DNA from: an uncultured bacterium
GTDB taxonomy: Bacteria; Atribacterota; Atribacteria; Atribacterales; Caldatribacteriaceae
Reading direction: 5' to 3'
DNA length: 64,000 nt
Assembly (NCBI GenBank): GCA_937922705.1
Contig: CALAIW010000005.1
Location: 1 to 64,000, forward strand
Both the position numbers and the translations under genes were made by a program. This document shows positions 51,412 through 59,708 of this stretch, piece by piece. The number at the start of each line of letters is the position of its first letter. Position 1 is the stretch's first letter. Under the pieces are notes generated by a model. The model saw only the letters and a list, made by a program, of their open reading frames with translations. It ran no database searches and was not told the origin of the DNA.

Positions 51412-51636
51412 TTACTCTTCTGCCTCCTTCTCAAGGTTTCCAATGAGAATCTTCCCTACCCCAGTTTTCTTGCGGAATTCTACAATCCGATCGATCACCT
51501 CGGTAACCTTTTCTCGAACAACGAACTTTTTTCCAGTCACAAGAGAAATCACCGTGTCCGGTGTGGCCTCAATGGTTTCAATAAGGTCAGAGTTGAGAAT
51601 AAACACCGAACCATTGAGCCTGGTAAGCTCAATCAT
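51412..51636 (-). CDS. flbD: Flagellar protein FlbD
   Basis: 74 residues beginning MIELTRLNGSVFILNSDLIETIEATPDTVISLVTGKKFVVRE, the full FlbD pattern. Small cytoplasmic protein found beside flgE and motA in spirochaetes and Firmicutes; role unclear. Its ribosome site GGGGGTGAGAGGGA lies just after a hairpin. Confidence 0.93.
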   Translation of the reverse strand: MIELTRLNGSVFILNSDLIETIEATPDTVISLVTGKKFVVREKVTEVIDRIVEFRKKTGVGKILIGNLEKEAEE

Positions 51637-51653
51637 TCCCTCTCACCCCCAAA

Positions 51654-51675
51654 GGGGGAGGGAAACCCCTCCCCC
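51654..51675 (-). other. GC-rich intercistronic hairpin between flgE and flbD
   Basis: A nine-base-pair G/C stem (51654-51662 with 51667-51675) closes a four-base loop, six bases past the flgE stop. There is no U-run. The adjacent CCCCCTTTGGGGG could also pair with the flbD ribosome site. It is very similar in sequence to the hairpin at 9666-9688 and probably raises hook-protein yield over downstream genes. Confidence 0.75.
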
Positions 51676-51680
51676 TTACT

Positions 51681-52901
51681 CTACCGCTTGATGTTAATAA
51701 GGTCCTGAAGCATTTCATCAGACGTAGTGATGACCCGGGAGTTGGCCTGGAAGCCACGTTGGGTAACAATCATATTGGTGAACTCCTGAGCTAAATCGAC
51801 ATTGGACATCTCCAAGGCCCCAACAGCGATACTCCCTCTCCCTCCAGAGTTTGCTGGACCGATACTGGGAAGGCCGGAGTTATTCGAAATCTGGTAGAGG
51901 TTTCCACCCTGTTTCAAAAGCCCTTGAGGATTTGGAAAGGTTGCCAAGGCTATTTGGGCCAAAGGTTTTGACTGACCATTGGTGAAAATCCCAGTGATAA
52001 TTCCGTTTGAGTCAGTTGTCACCATATCGAGTGACCCTGCCTTATATCCGTCCTGGTAACTGATATACGCTGAGGGATTACCACCAAACTGGGTGAGTGC
52101 GGAAAAGTCGATAGCTACATTGAGAGCATTTGCGCCAGGAACATTGAATTCCACTCCTCCCGTCCCTCCAGAAGAGACAAGACCGCCAGTATCGAAAACG
52201 ATAGTTCCTGAACCCCCTCCTGATGGTGCCACGCCATCAAGGGTTGCTTCCCAATTCCAGGTGTTTGTCCCGTTTTTCGTAAAGGTAATGCTTAAAGTGT
52301 GCACATTCCCCAAAGAATCATAGACCTGGGCGCTTGTGACCCAAGTGGTACCGTCTGGAGCATTGGCATCAAGGTTTCCCTCAAAAGTAACATTTTCGGT
52401 AGCTTTCGGCTTCATTTGCGTCCCAAGGGGAATGTAAATATCCTGCAAAGCTTTGGTGGTATCAATGACACCATTGGCATCGGCAAGCCATCCCTGAACT
52501 CTAAGGCCCCCAGAATTCACAAGCGACCCATCAGCAGAGAGTTTAAAGGCTCCATCCCGGGTATAGTACGTTTGCCGTCCATCGCTAACGACAAAAAACC
52601 CATCTCCCTGAATAGCAAAATCTGTAGGATTATCGGTAGTTTGTAAACCACCCTGGGTAAAGAGTGTATCGATACTGCCTATCCGTACTCCGAGACCAAC
52701 TTGCTTTGGATTGACGCCACCCGCACCTCCCGCCTGGGGACTCCGAGCACCTTCGATAGTCTGGCTCAAGATATCCTCAAAGGTCACCCGACTCGCCTTG
52801 AAAGCTACGGTATTGACATTAGCGATATTGTTGCCGATAACATCCATCCGGGTCTGGTGGTTCTTAAGACCGGAAACCCCGGAAAAGAGTGAGCGCATCA
52901 T
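51681..52901 (-). CDS. flgE: Flagellar hook protein FlgE
   Basis: 406 residues. The N-terminal rod/hook motif GVSGLKNHQTRMDVIGNNIANVNTVAFKA, the central D2 region with ANAPDGTTWVTSAQVYDSLGN, and the C-terminal GALEMSNVDLAQEFTNMIVTQRGFQANSRVITTSDEMLQ show hook protein rather than FlgF/G. ATG 52901 or the next ATG 52898 is the start; it overlaps the TIGR02530 gene stop. Confidence 0.94.
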   Translation of the reverse strand: MMRSLFSGVSGLKNHQTRMDVIGNNIANVNTVAFKASRVTFEDILSQTIEGARSPQAGGAGGVNPKQVGLGVRIGSIDTLFTQGGLQTTDNPTDFAIQGDGFFVVSDGRQTYYTRDGAFKLSADGSLVNSGGLRVQGWLADANGVIDTTKALQDIYIPLGTQMKPKATENVTFEGNLDANAPDGTTWVTSAQVYDSLGNVHTLSITFTKNGTNTWNWEATLDGVAPSGGGSGTIVFDTGGLVSSGGTGGVEFNVPGANALNVAIDFSALTQFGGNPSAYISYQDGYKAGSLDMVTTDSNGIITGIFTNGQSKPLAQIALATFPNPQGLLKQGGNLYQISNNSGLPSIGPANSGGRGSIAVGALEMSNVDLAQEFTNMIVTQRGFQANSRVITTSDEMLQDLINIKR

Positions 52902-53293
52902 CTCTGCCTAACCTCCCTTCCGCAAGCCCCCGACTCCGCGGACCGGCTTGCTGTATTCATGAAAAGCACAGAATCAATATGGGTAAACACTCGATTCTCC
53001 TTCTCCACACAGGTGATAACCGTGCGCTCGGGCACGTTGACCACAAAAGCCACCCCATCAACGACAATGAGGGAAGTTCTTCCACCTTTCGCTTCAAGGG
53101 TTCGGAAACCTTCTCGAAGCTTTTCCTGCATTTCCTCCGAGAGGGAAATCGCCCGTTCTTCAAGCCGCCGTTTTGCATGAGTCGAAAAACTGAGCTCGGC
53201 GTCCAGGAGTCGCTCAAAAGAAACGGTACTCCTTTTCTGTACTGGGGAGAAACTCCCCAAGCTTTCAGAGACTCCTCTCACCCGCTCGATCAT
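52898..53293 (-). CDS. TIGR02530-family flagellar operon protein
   Basis: 131 residues. Core features of TIGR02530 are FSTHAKRRLEERAISLSEE, KGGRTSLIVVDGVAFVVNVPERTVITC and VFTHIDSVLFMN. These proteins occur between flgD and flgE in Firmicutes-like clusters; the role is unknown but probably in hook assembly. A C-terminal Ser/Gly/Arg tail follows the domain. Its start overlaps flgD by four bases. Confidence 0.9.
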   Translation of the reverse strand: MIERVRGVSESLGSFSPVQKRSTVSFERLLDAELSFSTHAKRRLEERAISLSEEMQEKLREGFRTLEAKGGRTSLIVVDGVAFVVNVPERTVITCVEKENRVFTHIDSVLFMNTASRSAESGACGREVRQR

Positions 53294-53694
53294 GCACCCT
53301 CAACCCCCACAAGGTCAGTCACCGGATACGCGGCATCTCCAAGGAGGACATATACTGCCTCATCCCGCAATGCCACTCCTGATACAACCCCTTGAGTCCC
53401 ATCCTTGAGAGTGACTGTCTTTCCCACAAGATTCCCCGCCTGGATGAGGAGAAGCGAAACCATGCCTTTGTTGAGGTTCTGGATACCCTCAAGGGTTGAG
53501 AACTGGGCAAGCTGTGTCGCTAACTCCTGGTCTCCCAGAGGCTCAAGGGGATTCTGGTACCGAAGTTGGTACACAAGAAGCTTCAAAAAGGCGTATTTGT
53601 CAAGGGTTTTTCGGTTACTCGAAGAAACGTTTTTTTCGACGTCAGCCTGCAAAGATATGCTCTGTACTCCAGAAACAAAAGGCATTCTCCTCAC
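53290..53694 (-). CDS. flgD: Flagellar hook-capping protein FlgD
   Basis: 134 residues, the short FlgD type. Signature: KYAFLKLLVYQLRYQNPLEPLGDQELATQLAQFSTLEGIQNLNKGM, followed by LVGKTVTLKDGTQGVVSGV. The long C-terminal domain of E. coli FlgD is absent, as in many Firmicutes. It caps the growing hook. fliK ends two bases upstream. Confidence 0.94.
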   Translation of the reverse strand: MRRMPFVSGVQSISLQADVEKNVSSSNRKTLDKYAFLKLLVYQLRYQNPLEPLGDQELATQLAQFSTLEGIQNLNKGMVSLLLIQAGNLVGKTVTLKDGTQGVVSGVALRDEAVYVLLGDAAYPVTDLVGVEGA

Positions 53695-53696
53695 CC

Positions 53697-55097
53697 CTAT
53701 ACAAGGAGGTTTACCTGGAAAACCCCAAAATCGTCAAAAGCTACTGCATCGCCTTGTTCTTCCCTTGGAGATGGAACCCAAGGGGAATGTGAAAACTTGT
53801 ACGCGCCCTGTCCATTCCCAAAGAAATTGGCAAAAGGCATTCCCTGGGAAGTGAAGCGCGCCTCGAGAGTTGGCAGGTACTTTACAAGCAGTTCCCGGGT
53901 TTCAGGGTTAGTCACTTCCCAGAAACAGTGGATTTTTCCCTCCTTCTCCTCAAGGCGAACAATGATAGAACCAAGGTGCTCTGGCTCAAGGCGGAGGACA
54001 ATTTCTTTGCGACCCTGAGTTTCCGAAGCCATTCGGAGAACCTCTTCAAAGACCTTGGCAAAGTCCTTTTGAGAAGTTACAGAAACCTCAATTTCTTCGG
54101 GTAATGCATTGTCGGTGTTTTTTGCGGGAGCAAACGAAGGAACTATCTCTTCCCCAAAAGGTGCGCTGTTGTTTTTGGAGGCATCCCTTTCCGTTGCCCA
54201 AACTCGAGTAACCGTCTCCTCCTTCAAGGAAGGAGCAGTAGCACGCTCTACAAAGGATGTGGAACCGAAATCTTGAGAGAACTCTGGACTTCCTTTCTCA
54301 GGAACTTTCTCAGGAGCACTGGATGCCTCTGCGGCAACCGCGCTTTCCAAAGGAAGAACATCTCCCTCAAAAGTCCCATCCCAAGCCGTAGGTTCAGCTG
54401 CAACTTCAAGAGGAAAAGTACCGTCCGGCGTAACCTCTGGTTCAGTCGTATTTTCAGGCAAAGGCGTAATGGTGTTCATCGTATCTCCCGAGGGAGTTGT
54501 AACCTCGCTTTGTCCATCCTCTGGGGCTACTCTCCCACACCCAACTCTAGGGCATTGGAGTTTCTCCCCCACTGCATTACCAATCCACGCTCTGAGGTTC
54601 TCCAAAAGGAAGGTAAAGAATTCTACAAGAGTTTCCTTCTTTCCCTCAAGAGAGAAAGAGAAAACCCCGCTAGCACTGTCCCGAACACCGCTTACTGTCA
54701 CATTCCCCGAACCAAAGCGAAGCGTTACACGGAAGTTTTCCACCATTTCCAAAGCGTCCGAAAGAAGAGCAGAAAATTCTTGCAAGGGATCCTGAGGCGT
54801 TACTGTACTCGAACAGGTTGTAGCTGAACAACCCAAAGAGGCAGTACCTTGAGCACTCAAAGGGCAGAGAAGAGGCGTACTTTGTGTACTTTCACTTGAA
54901 ACACTGCAAGACTTCACCACAAGGGACGGAGTCGGTACGGCAAAAAGAGGCGCACTTTGGCAATATGCATCGAGGAGGGTACTGAAATCATCTGTACCTG
55001 TTGGTGCAAGCTTTTTTACTGTGTTACTTACTGTACTACTACCTACCCCCGACTCTTGAAAAATCGGAACACTGGGAACAAAGAAGAACCCACTCAC
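53697..55097 (-). CDS. fliK: Flagellar hook-length control protein FliK
   Basis: 466 residues from GTG 55097. The long N-terminal part is low-complexity, rich in Ser, Thr, Pro and Glu with several cysteines (SATTCSSTVTP, CPRVGCGRV), as expected of a secreted molecular ruler. The C-terminal Flg_hook domain has KEIVLRLEPEHLGSIIVRLEEKEGKIH. The GTG follows GGGAGGTGACAGG; the ATG at 55115 lies inside the upstream gene. Confidence 0.88.
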   Translation of the reverse strand: MSGFFFVPSVPIFQESGVGSSTVSNTVKKLAPTGTDDFSTLLDAYCQSAPLFAVPTPSLVVKSCSVSSESTQSTPLLCPLSAQGTASLGCSATTCSSTVTPQDPLQEFSALLSDALEMVENFRVTLRFGSGNVTVSGVRDSASGVFSFSLEGKKETLVEFFTFLLENLRAWIGNAVGEKLQCPRVGCGRVAPEDGQSEVTTPSGDTMNTITPLPENTTEPEVTPDGTFPLEVAAEPTAWDGTFEGDVLPLESAVAAEASSAPEKVPEKGSPEFSQDFGSTSFVERATAPSLKEETVTRVWATERDASKNNSAPFGEEIVPSFAPAKNTDNALPEEIEVSVTSQKDFAKVFEEVLRMASETQGRKEIVLRLEPEHLGSIIVRLEEKEGKIHCFWEVTNPETRELLVKYLPTLEARFTSQGMPFANFFGNGQGAYKFSHSPWVPSPREEQGDAVAFDDFGVFQVNLLV

Positions 55098-55101
55098 CCT
55101 G

Positions 55102-55743
55102 TCACCTCCCTTCACGCATCCTCTTCAAAACCGAGGCAGCCTTCTCCACACTCATGGCATTGAGGATTCTTGCCGCATCCCGTTCCTTCATGGCCGAAAG
55201 AACCTGCACCACCTCCTCATCACTCCACTGTTCTAGAATCTTTGCCGCATCCTGCGGCTCCATGGCGCTGTAGATTCGGGCAACCCGAGTAATGCTTCCT
55301 CCCCCCTGGGGCGTTGGAGAGGGCAAGGGAGACAAAACCGGTGCCTGAGGGACCTCAGAGGGCAAGGGCGTAACCTCAAGGGTAACCTGAGGCGTCTCCA
55401 TTGCAACCTGAATTTCCTCCTGAGGTTCCTTTCCCCCTTCCTCCAAAGAAGGAGTACCCTCAAGAGTTGGACCAGGGTAGAGAACCCCTTCTTCTCCCTC
55501 CGGAGAAACTGTAGTGACCTCCCGCTGTGCCTCAACCCTACCTTTCCCAAGAGGCAGAAACCGCAAAAAGGGAAGATCCACCATTCCTGTGAACTGGAGG
55601 AAAACAAGAAATGTCATTCCAAATACCAAAACAAGAAGAACTGTCTCTCCTGCCCTACCCTTTTTCCGCTCCGTTTTTGTCCTCGGAACACTTCCTCTGG
55701 AAATTTTTTCTTTTGCCACTCGGGGCGCCTTTTTCCCCTGCAC
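55102..55743 (-). CDS. MotE-like protein with MgtE-N-type repeats
   Basis: 213 residues. A basic cytoplasmic start, one membrane helix (VLLVLVFGMTFLVFLQF), a Pro/Glu-rich linker (about 70-150), then a C-terminal helical repeat (ARIYSAMEPQDAAKILEQWSDEEVVQVLSAMKERDAARILNAMSVEKAA) of the MgtE intracellular N type. In rhizobia, MotE is a chaperone for MotC; homologues sit beside fliJ/fliK in Firmicutes with unclear roles. The linker is unusually long. Confidence 0.82.
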   Translation of the reverse strand: MQGKKAPRVAKEKISRGSVPRTKTERKKGRAGETVLLVLVFGMTFLVFLQFTGMVDLPFLRFLPLGKGRVEAQREVTTVSPEGEEGVLYPGPTLEGTPSLEEGGKEPQEEIQVAMETPQVTLEVTPLPSEVPQAPVLSPLPSPTPQGGGSITRVARIYSAMEPQDAAKILEQWSDEEVVQVLSAMKERDAARILNAMSVEKAASVLKRMREGR

Positions 55744-55746
55744 GCT

Positions 55747-56226
55747 CTAACCCTCCAAAACCTTGCGAATAAAGGTGCGGGTCTCTGCAAAGGGAGGAAC
55801 CCCTCCGTAGGCCTTTACTCTTCCGGGACCAGCGTTGTAGGCTGCAAGAGCAAGCTCAATGCTTCCAAAGCGGTCGAGAAGTCCCCGGAGATATCGCACT
55901 CCCCCCTCGATGTTCTGCCTCACATCGAAAGGGTCAGAGATCCCAAGTTCTCTACACGTTTCAGGCATGAGTTGCATAAGTCCCATAGCCCCTTTGGGCG
56001 ACACAGCTTTTGGATTTCCTCCTGACTCCACTTCAATGAGTTTTCGAACCAAAGAAGGATGCAACCCGTACTTTTTCGCACACTCCTCCACAATCCTGTC
56101 AAAAGAAGATGACGACAGGGATGGGGAAATAGCCCCTGCGGGCTTTTGGGGTTGCGAGGTAAAGCTTCCAAAACGCTCTTCAATTTCCCGAATTCGAGCA
56201 AGCACTCGCCCTACGTTTCCGAACAT
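55747..56226 (-). CDS. Lytic transglycosylase (SLT domain)
   Basis: 159 residues without an obvious signal peptide. The SLT domain begins around residue 45 with YGLHPSLVRKLIEVESGG (catalytic Glu), then KGAMGLMQLMPETC, GGVRYLRGLLDRFGSIELALAAYNAGPGRV. It would open peptidoglycan for the rod and probably leaves through the flagellar export pathway. ATG 56226 overlaps the fliJ end by 16 bases and has AGGAAGGGAG before it. Confidence 0.93.
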   Translation of the reverse strand: MFGNVGRVLARIREIEERFGSFTSQPQKPAGAISPSLSSSSFDRIVEECAKKYGLHPSLVRKLIEVESGGNPKAVSPKGAMGLMQLMPETCRELGISDPFDVRQNIEGGVRYLRGLLDRFGSIELALAAYNAGPGRVKAYGGVPPFAETRTFIRKVLEG

Positions 56227-56678
56227 AGGTCTCCCTTCCTCGTGAACCTCTGTACTGCAATCTCATCGAGAACTTTCTGGTTATTCCGTTCCACTTCAAT
56301 CTTAAAGTGCTCGTAGTGTTTATCCCGAAGTTTTTCCATGGCTCTCCGCTCCATAGCCGCAGCCACGAGTTCCTCTCTCGTTTGACGGATTTGTTCTTCG
56401 ATCTGTCGAAGGTACATTTTCATTCGTTCAATTCGCAAGCGCAGTGCCTCAAGACAATTCTCGTAGAACATTTCCTCCTCCAGGGCAACACGCCCATTTT
56501 TCTCGCGCAGGACCCGCCGCTCGGAAAGAAGTGCCTCCTCTTCTTGCTCTACGCTCTTTAAGCGTTCCCTCTGGGATTCGGCAAGTCGCTCAAGCTCCGC
56601 AAGTTTCACTTCGATGAGTTCTTCTTTGAGGCGGCACGTATCAAGCACTTTCTGGAGTTTGAACTGGTACCCCTTCAT
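56211..56678 (-). CDS. fliJ: Flagellar export chaperone FliJ
   Basis: 155 residues, entirely coiled-coil (FKLQKVLDTCRLKEELIEVKLAELERLAESQRERL through VERNNQKVLDEIA). It is the stalk of the export ATPase. The start overlaps the fliI stop by four bases. Confidence 0.92.
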   Translation of the reverse strand: MKGYQFKLQKVLDTCRLKEELIEVKLAELERLAESQRERLKSVEQEEEALLSERRVLREKNGRVALEEEMFYENCLEALRLRIERMKMYLRQIEEQIRQTREELVAAAMERRAMEKLRDKHYEHFKIEVERNNQKVLDEIAVQRFTRKGDLCSET

Positions 56679-57994
56679 GAAGCAACCTCCCCAAAGAGTT
56701 CCTCAAGCCACTTCATGGTCTCCTCAAATGGTGCAGGTTCATCAATCCCCTGGCGGAGGAATTCCCTAACCCGGTCGATCATAGCAAGCGCGTAGTCAAT
56801 ACGGGGATTTGATCCCCGCTCATAAGCACCAATGTTAATAAGGTCCTCAGCATCCTGGTACACGGCAAGGATCTCCCGGAGTTTCTGCGCCATCGCCTGA
56901 TGGCGGGGGCTTGTGATATCAGGCATGAGTCGGCTCACACTCTGGAGAATATCGATAGCTGGATAGTGACCAGAGAAAGAGAGCTTCCGGGAAAGAACAA
57001 TGTGTCCATCAAGGATGGAACGAACCGTATCCGCAACAGGATCATTCATATCATCGCCCTCAACGAGTACGGTGTACAAAGCAGTAATGGTTCCCCGAGC
57101 AAAATTTCCCGTTCGCTCCATGAGGCGGGGAAGCATGGTAAAGACCGAAGGAGTATACCCACGAGTCGTAGGTGGTTCTCCAACAGCAAGGCCAAGTTCC
57201 CGTTGTGCCATGGCAAGACGGGTTACCGAGTCCATCATAAAAAGTACGTCCTTACCTTTATCCCGGAAGTACTCGGCAATCGCTGTGGCGCAGAAGGCAG
57301 CCTTAATACGCAGGAGGGGGGCCTGGTCTGAAGTCGCCACAACGATACAACTCCGACGCAATCCCTCTTCTTTAAGGTCCCGCTCGATGAACTCCTTCAC
57401 CTCTCTTCCCCGCTCTCCCACCAGAGCAATCACGTTCACTTCGCTTTGCGCCCGACGAGCAATCATGCCAAGGAGCGTGCTCTTGCCCACACCACTTCCC
57501 GCAAAAATGCCGATCCTCTGCCCTTTTCCGCAGGTCAGGGCAGCGTCGATAGCTCGAATGCCAAGAGGGAGAACCTCCCGGATACGCCGCCTTGAGAGGG
57601 GATTAGGCGGATCGCACTCAAGGGGGTATTCTGTTTCCGCCTCGAGAGGTCCTTTCCCATCAATAGGTTCTCCCAAAGCGTTGAGGACCCTTCCAAGAAC
57701 CCCCATACCCACCTTCACCCCTCCTCGCCTCCCCAAGGCAACAACCTCACTTCCAAGTTCAATGCCATTTCGGTCTCCCAAAGGCATAAGAAGCGTCCGT
57801 TCCCCCCGGAATCCGACAACCTCTGCAAGGACTTCCCGTTCCCCCTCCCGGGAACGAATGAGGCAGACTTCCCCAACCTTGCACGAAGGCCCCTGGGCCT
57901 CAACAACTATGCCCACCGACTGCACCACCCTGCCATTGACCCGAAGGGTCTCAACACCTCTCAGGTGTTCCCGAATTTTCGCCACGTTCAGCAT
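56675..57994 (-). CDS. fliI: Flagellum-specific ATP synthase FliI
   Basis: 439 residues from ATG 57994. Walker A GSGVGKST at about 165, the RGREVKEF region, and EPPTTRGYTPSVFTMLPRLMERTG are diagnostic. It energises substrate delivery to the export gate. The frame is open to 58027 but ATG 57994 has GGGAGGAAAACG before it and overlaps the fliH end. Confidence 0.97.
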   Translation of the reverse strand: MLNVAKIREHLRGVETLRVNGRVVQSVGIVVEAQGPSCKVGEVCLIRSREGEREVLAEVVGFRGERTLLMPLGDRNGIELGSEVVALGRRGGVKVGMGVLGRVLNALGEPIDGKGPLEAETEYPLECDPPNPLSRRRIREVLPLGIRAIDAALTCGKGQRIGIFAGSGVGKSTLLGMIARRAQSEVNVIALVGERGREVKEFIERDLKEEGLRRSCIVVATSDQAPLLRIKAAFCATAIAEYFRDKGKDVLFMMDSVTRLAMAQRELGLAVGEPPTTRGYTPSVFTMLPRLMERTGNFARGTITALYTVLVEGDDMNDPVADTVRSILDGHIVLSRKLSFSGHYPAIDILQSVSRLMPDITSPRHQAMAQKLREILAVYQDAEDLINIGAYERGSNPRIDYALAMIDRVREFLRQGIDEPAPFEETMKWLEELFGEVAS

Positions 57995-58694
57995 CGTTTT
58001 CCTCCCTGAGGAATCGCTCAACCTCATCCCGCAAAATAGCTATCTGCGTCTCTATTCGAGCGTCCACGTTACCAAACTGCGTTTCTAAAACGCATCCACC
58101 CTTTGTCACCCTTGGGTCTTCTTTCACCTCGAGGAACTCAAGACCATCAACACGTTGGATGAGTTCTTCCCTCATATCCCGTACCAGGGCACACTCTTCA
58201 GGGTGTACCCGAACAATGACTCGTTCCCTTTGAGCAAGCCGAAGCAGCGCTCGTGCAATGGTTTCTCCAACAAAAGGTACTCGTTCTGCTTCCCTTCGGA
58301 TAACTTTTTCTGCCAAAGCGAAGACAAGCTCGCAGAGAGGTTCCTGGAGCACCCTCCAGTTGTGCTCTCGAGACTTCTGAAACTCCCTAAAAATGCGCTC
58401 AAAAACTCGAATTTTTTCCTCCCAAAGTTTCCGTCCCGCTTCTTTCCCCTTCTTTTCCCCCTCACGCCATCCTTCCTCATAGGCTTTTTGACGGATAGCT
58501 TCGGCTGCTTCCTGCGCTTCCTGTACGATTCGCTGGGCTTCCTTTGCGGCTTCCTCAAGAACCACCTTTCGAAGCTCGGCAAACTCTTCAAGAGAGGGAG
58601 GAGCTCCTTGTGACTCTTGAGGCTCCTTTTGCTCTACATGCCCCACAAGGACACACTGCTTGACATATTCCACCCGCTTGTAGACCCTAGACAA
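57951..58694 (-). CDS. fliH: Flagellar assembly protein FliH
   Basis: About 247 residues. N-terminal SRVYKRVEYVKQCVLV, an Ala/Glu-rich coiled region (EEAAKEAQRIVQEAQEAAEAIRQKA), then a FliH C-domain (LCELVFALAEKVIRREAERV, GGCVLETQFGNVDARIETQIAIL). It holds FliI at the C-ring. TTG 58694 is chosen because GGGGAGGAC is about eight bases before it; the GTG at 58715 has little support. It overlaps the fliG stop by eight bases. Confidence 0.88.
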   Translation of the reverse strand: MSRVYKRVEYVKQCVLVGHVEQKEPQESQGAPPSLEEFAELRKVVLEEAAKEAQRIVQEAQEAAEAIRQKAYEEGWREGEKKGKEAGRKLWEEKIRVFERIFREFQKSREHNWRVLQEPLCELVFALAEKVIRREAERVPFVGETIARALLRLAQRERVIVRVHPEECALVRDMREELIQRVDGLEFLEVKEDPRVTKGGCVLETQFGNVDARIETQIAILRDEVERFLREENDAERGENSGTPERC

Positions 58695-59703
58695 TGATTT
58701 CGTCCTCCCCTCCACGAGCTATGACAATCTCGCCAGCTTCTTCAAGACGCCTGATAACATTCACAATCTTCTGCTGCGCCTCGTTCACCAGACGTGCCCG
58801 TACCGGCCCCATGTACTCCATGTCTTCTTTGAGCATCTGGGCTGCTCGCTGCGACATATTTCGGAAAATCTTCTCCTGCACCTCCTGGGATGCACCCTTA
58901 AGAGCAAGAGCCAAGTCTTTTGTGTCAACCTGGCGGAGCACAAGCTGTATTGCTCGATCGTCAAGAAGGACAATATCCTCAAAAACAAACATTTCCGATT
59001 TGATCTCCTCAGCAAGGGTAGGGTCTTTCTCTTCAAGAGCCTCGAGAATACTTTTCTCCGTTCCTCGGTCGCTCTTATTAAGAATCTCGATGAGTTTTTT
59101 CTTCCCACCCACTCGGGTGAAATCCTGAGTCAAGAACGTTGAAATCTTTCGCTCCAGAACTGCTTCAATCTCTCGCACAACCTCAGGGCTTGTGCGATCC
59201 ATAAGCGCAATACGCATAGCCACTTCCCCACGAATACTCTCGGGGAGGTTGCCAAGAATTGCCGCCGACTGTTCTGGTTTGAGGTAGGAAAGGATGAGCG
59301 CAATAGTTTGAGGGTGTTCTCCCTGAATGAAGTTGAGAATCTGCAGGGGGTCAGCTCGTCGCAGGGCTTCAAAAGGAGTGACCTCTAAAGTTGCTGAAAG
59401 CCGAGAGATGATTTCCTGGGCCTTGTGAGGACCAAGAGCTTTTTCAAGGAGTTGCCGGGCGTACTCAATGCCACCTTGGGAGATGTAGTGCTGGGCAAGA
59501 GCCATGTGATAGAATTCATTGATCACCTCATCCCGAATCTCTGGAGGGACCTTTTCTAAGGTGGCAATTTCCAGGGTCAAATCCTCAATTTCCTCGTCAG
59601 TCAGACGTTTCAGAATCTGCGCTGCAAGGTCAGGCCCAAGACTGACAAGAAGGATAGCTGCTTTCTGCCTCCCCGTGAGGTGTTTCCGAGGGACAAGGGC
59701 CAT
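58687..59703 (-). CDS. fliG: Flagellar motor switch protein FliG
   Basis: 338 residues from ATG 59703. The FliM-binding motif is IQGEHPQTIALIL, and the C-terminal torque helix has charged residues (MEYMGPVRARLVNEAQQKIVNVIRRLEEAG). ATG 59703 with AGGAG in the end of fliF is preferred to GTG 59712. Confidence 0.96.
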   Translation of the reverse strand: MALVPRKHLTGRQKAAILLVSLGPDLAAQILKRLTDEEIEDLTLEIATLEKVPPEIRDEVINEFYHMALAQHYISQGGIEYARQLLEKALGPHKAQEIISRLSATLEVTPFEALRRADPLQILNFIQGEHPQTIALILSYLKPEQSAAILGNLPESIRGEVAMRIALMDRTSPEVVREIEAVLERKISTFLTQDFTRVGGKKKLIEILNKSDRGTEKSILEALEEKDPTLAEEIKSEMFVFEDIVLLDDRAIQLVLRQVDTKDLALALKGASQEVQEKIFRNMSQRAAQMLKEDMEYMGPVRARLVNEAQQKIVNVIRRLEEAGEIVIARGGEDEIIV

Positions 59704-59708
59704 ATTCC

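Noticed and set aside
57000..58088. Plus-strand frame of 362 codons opposite fliI/fliH
   Set aside because: Arg/Ser/Pro-rich translation typical of a shadow of a Glu/Leu-rich gene; fliI is certain.
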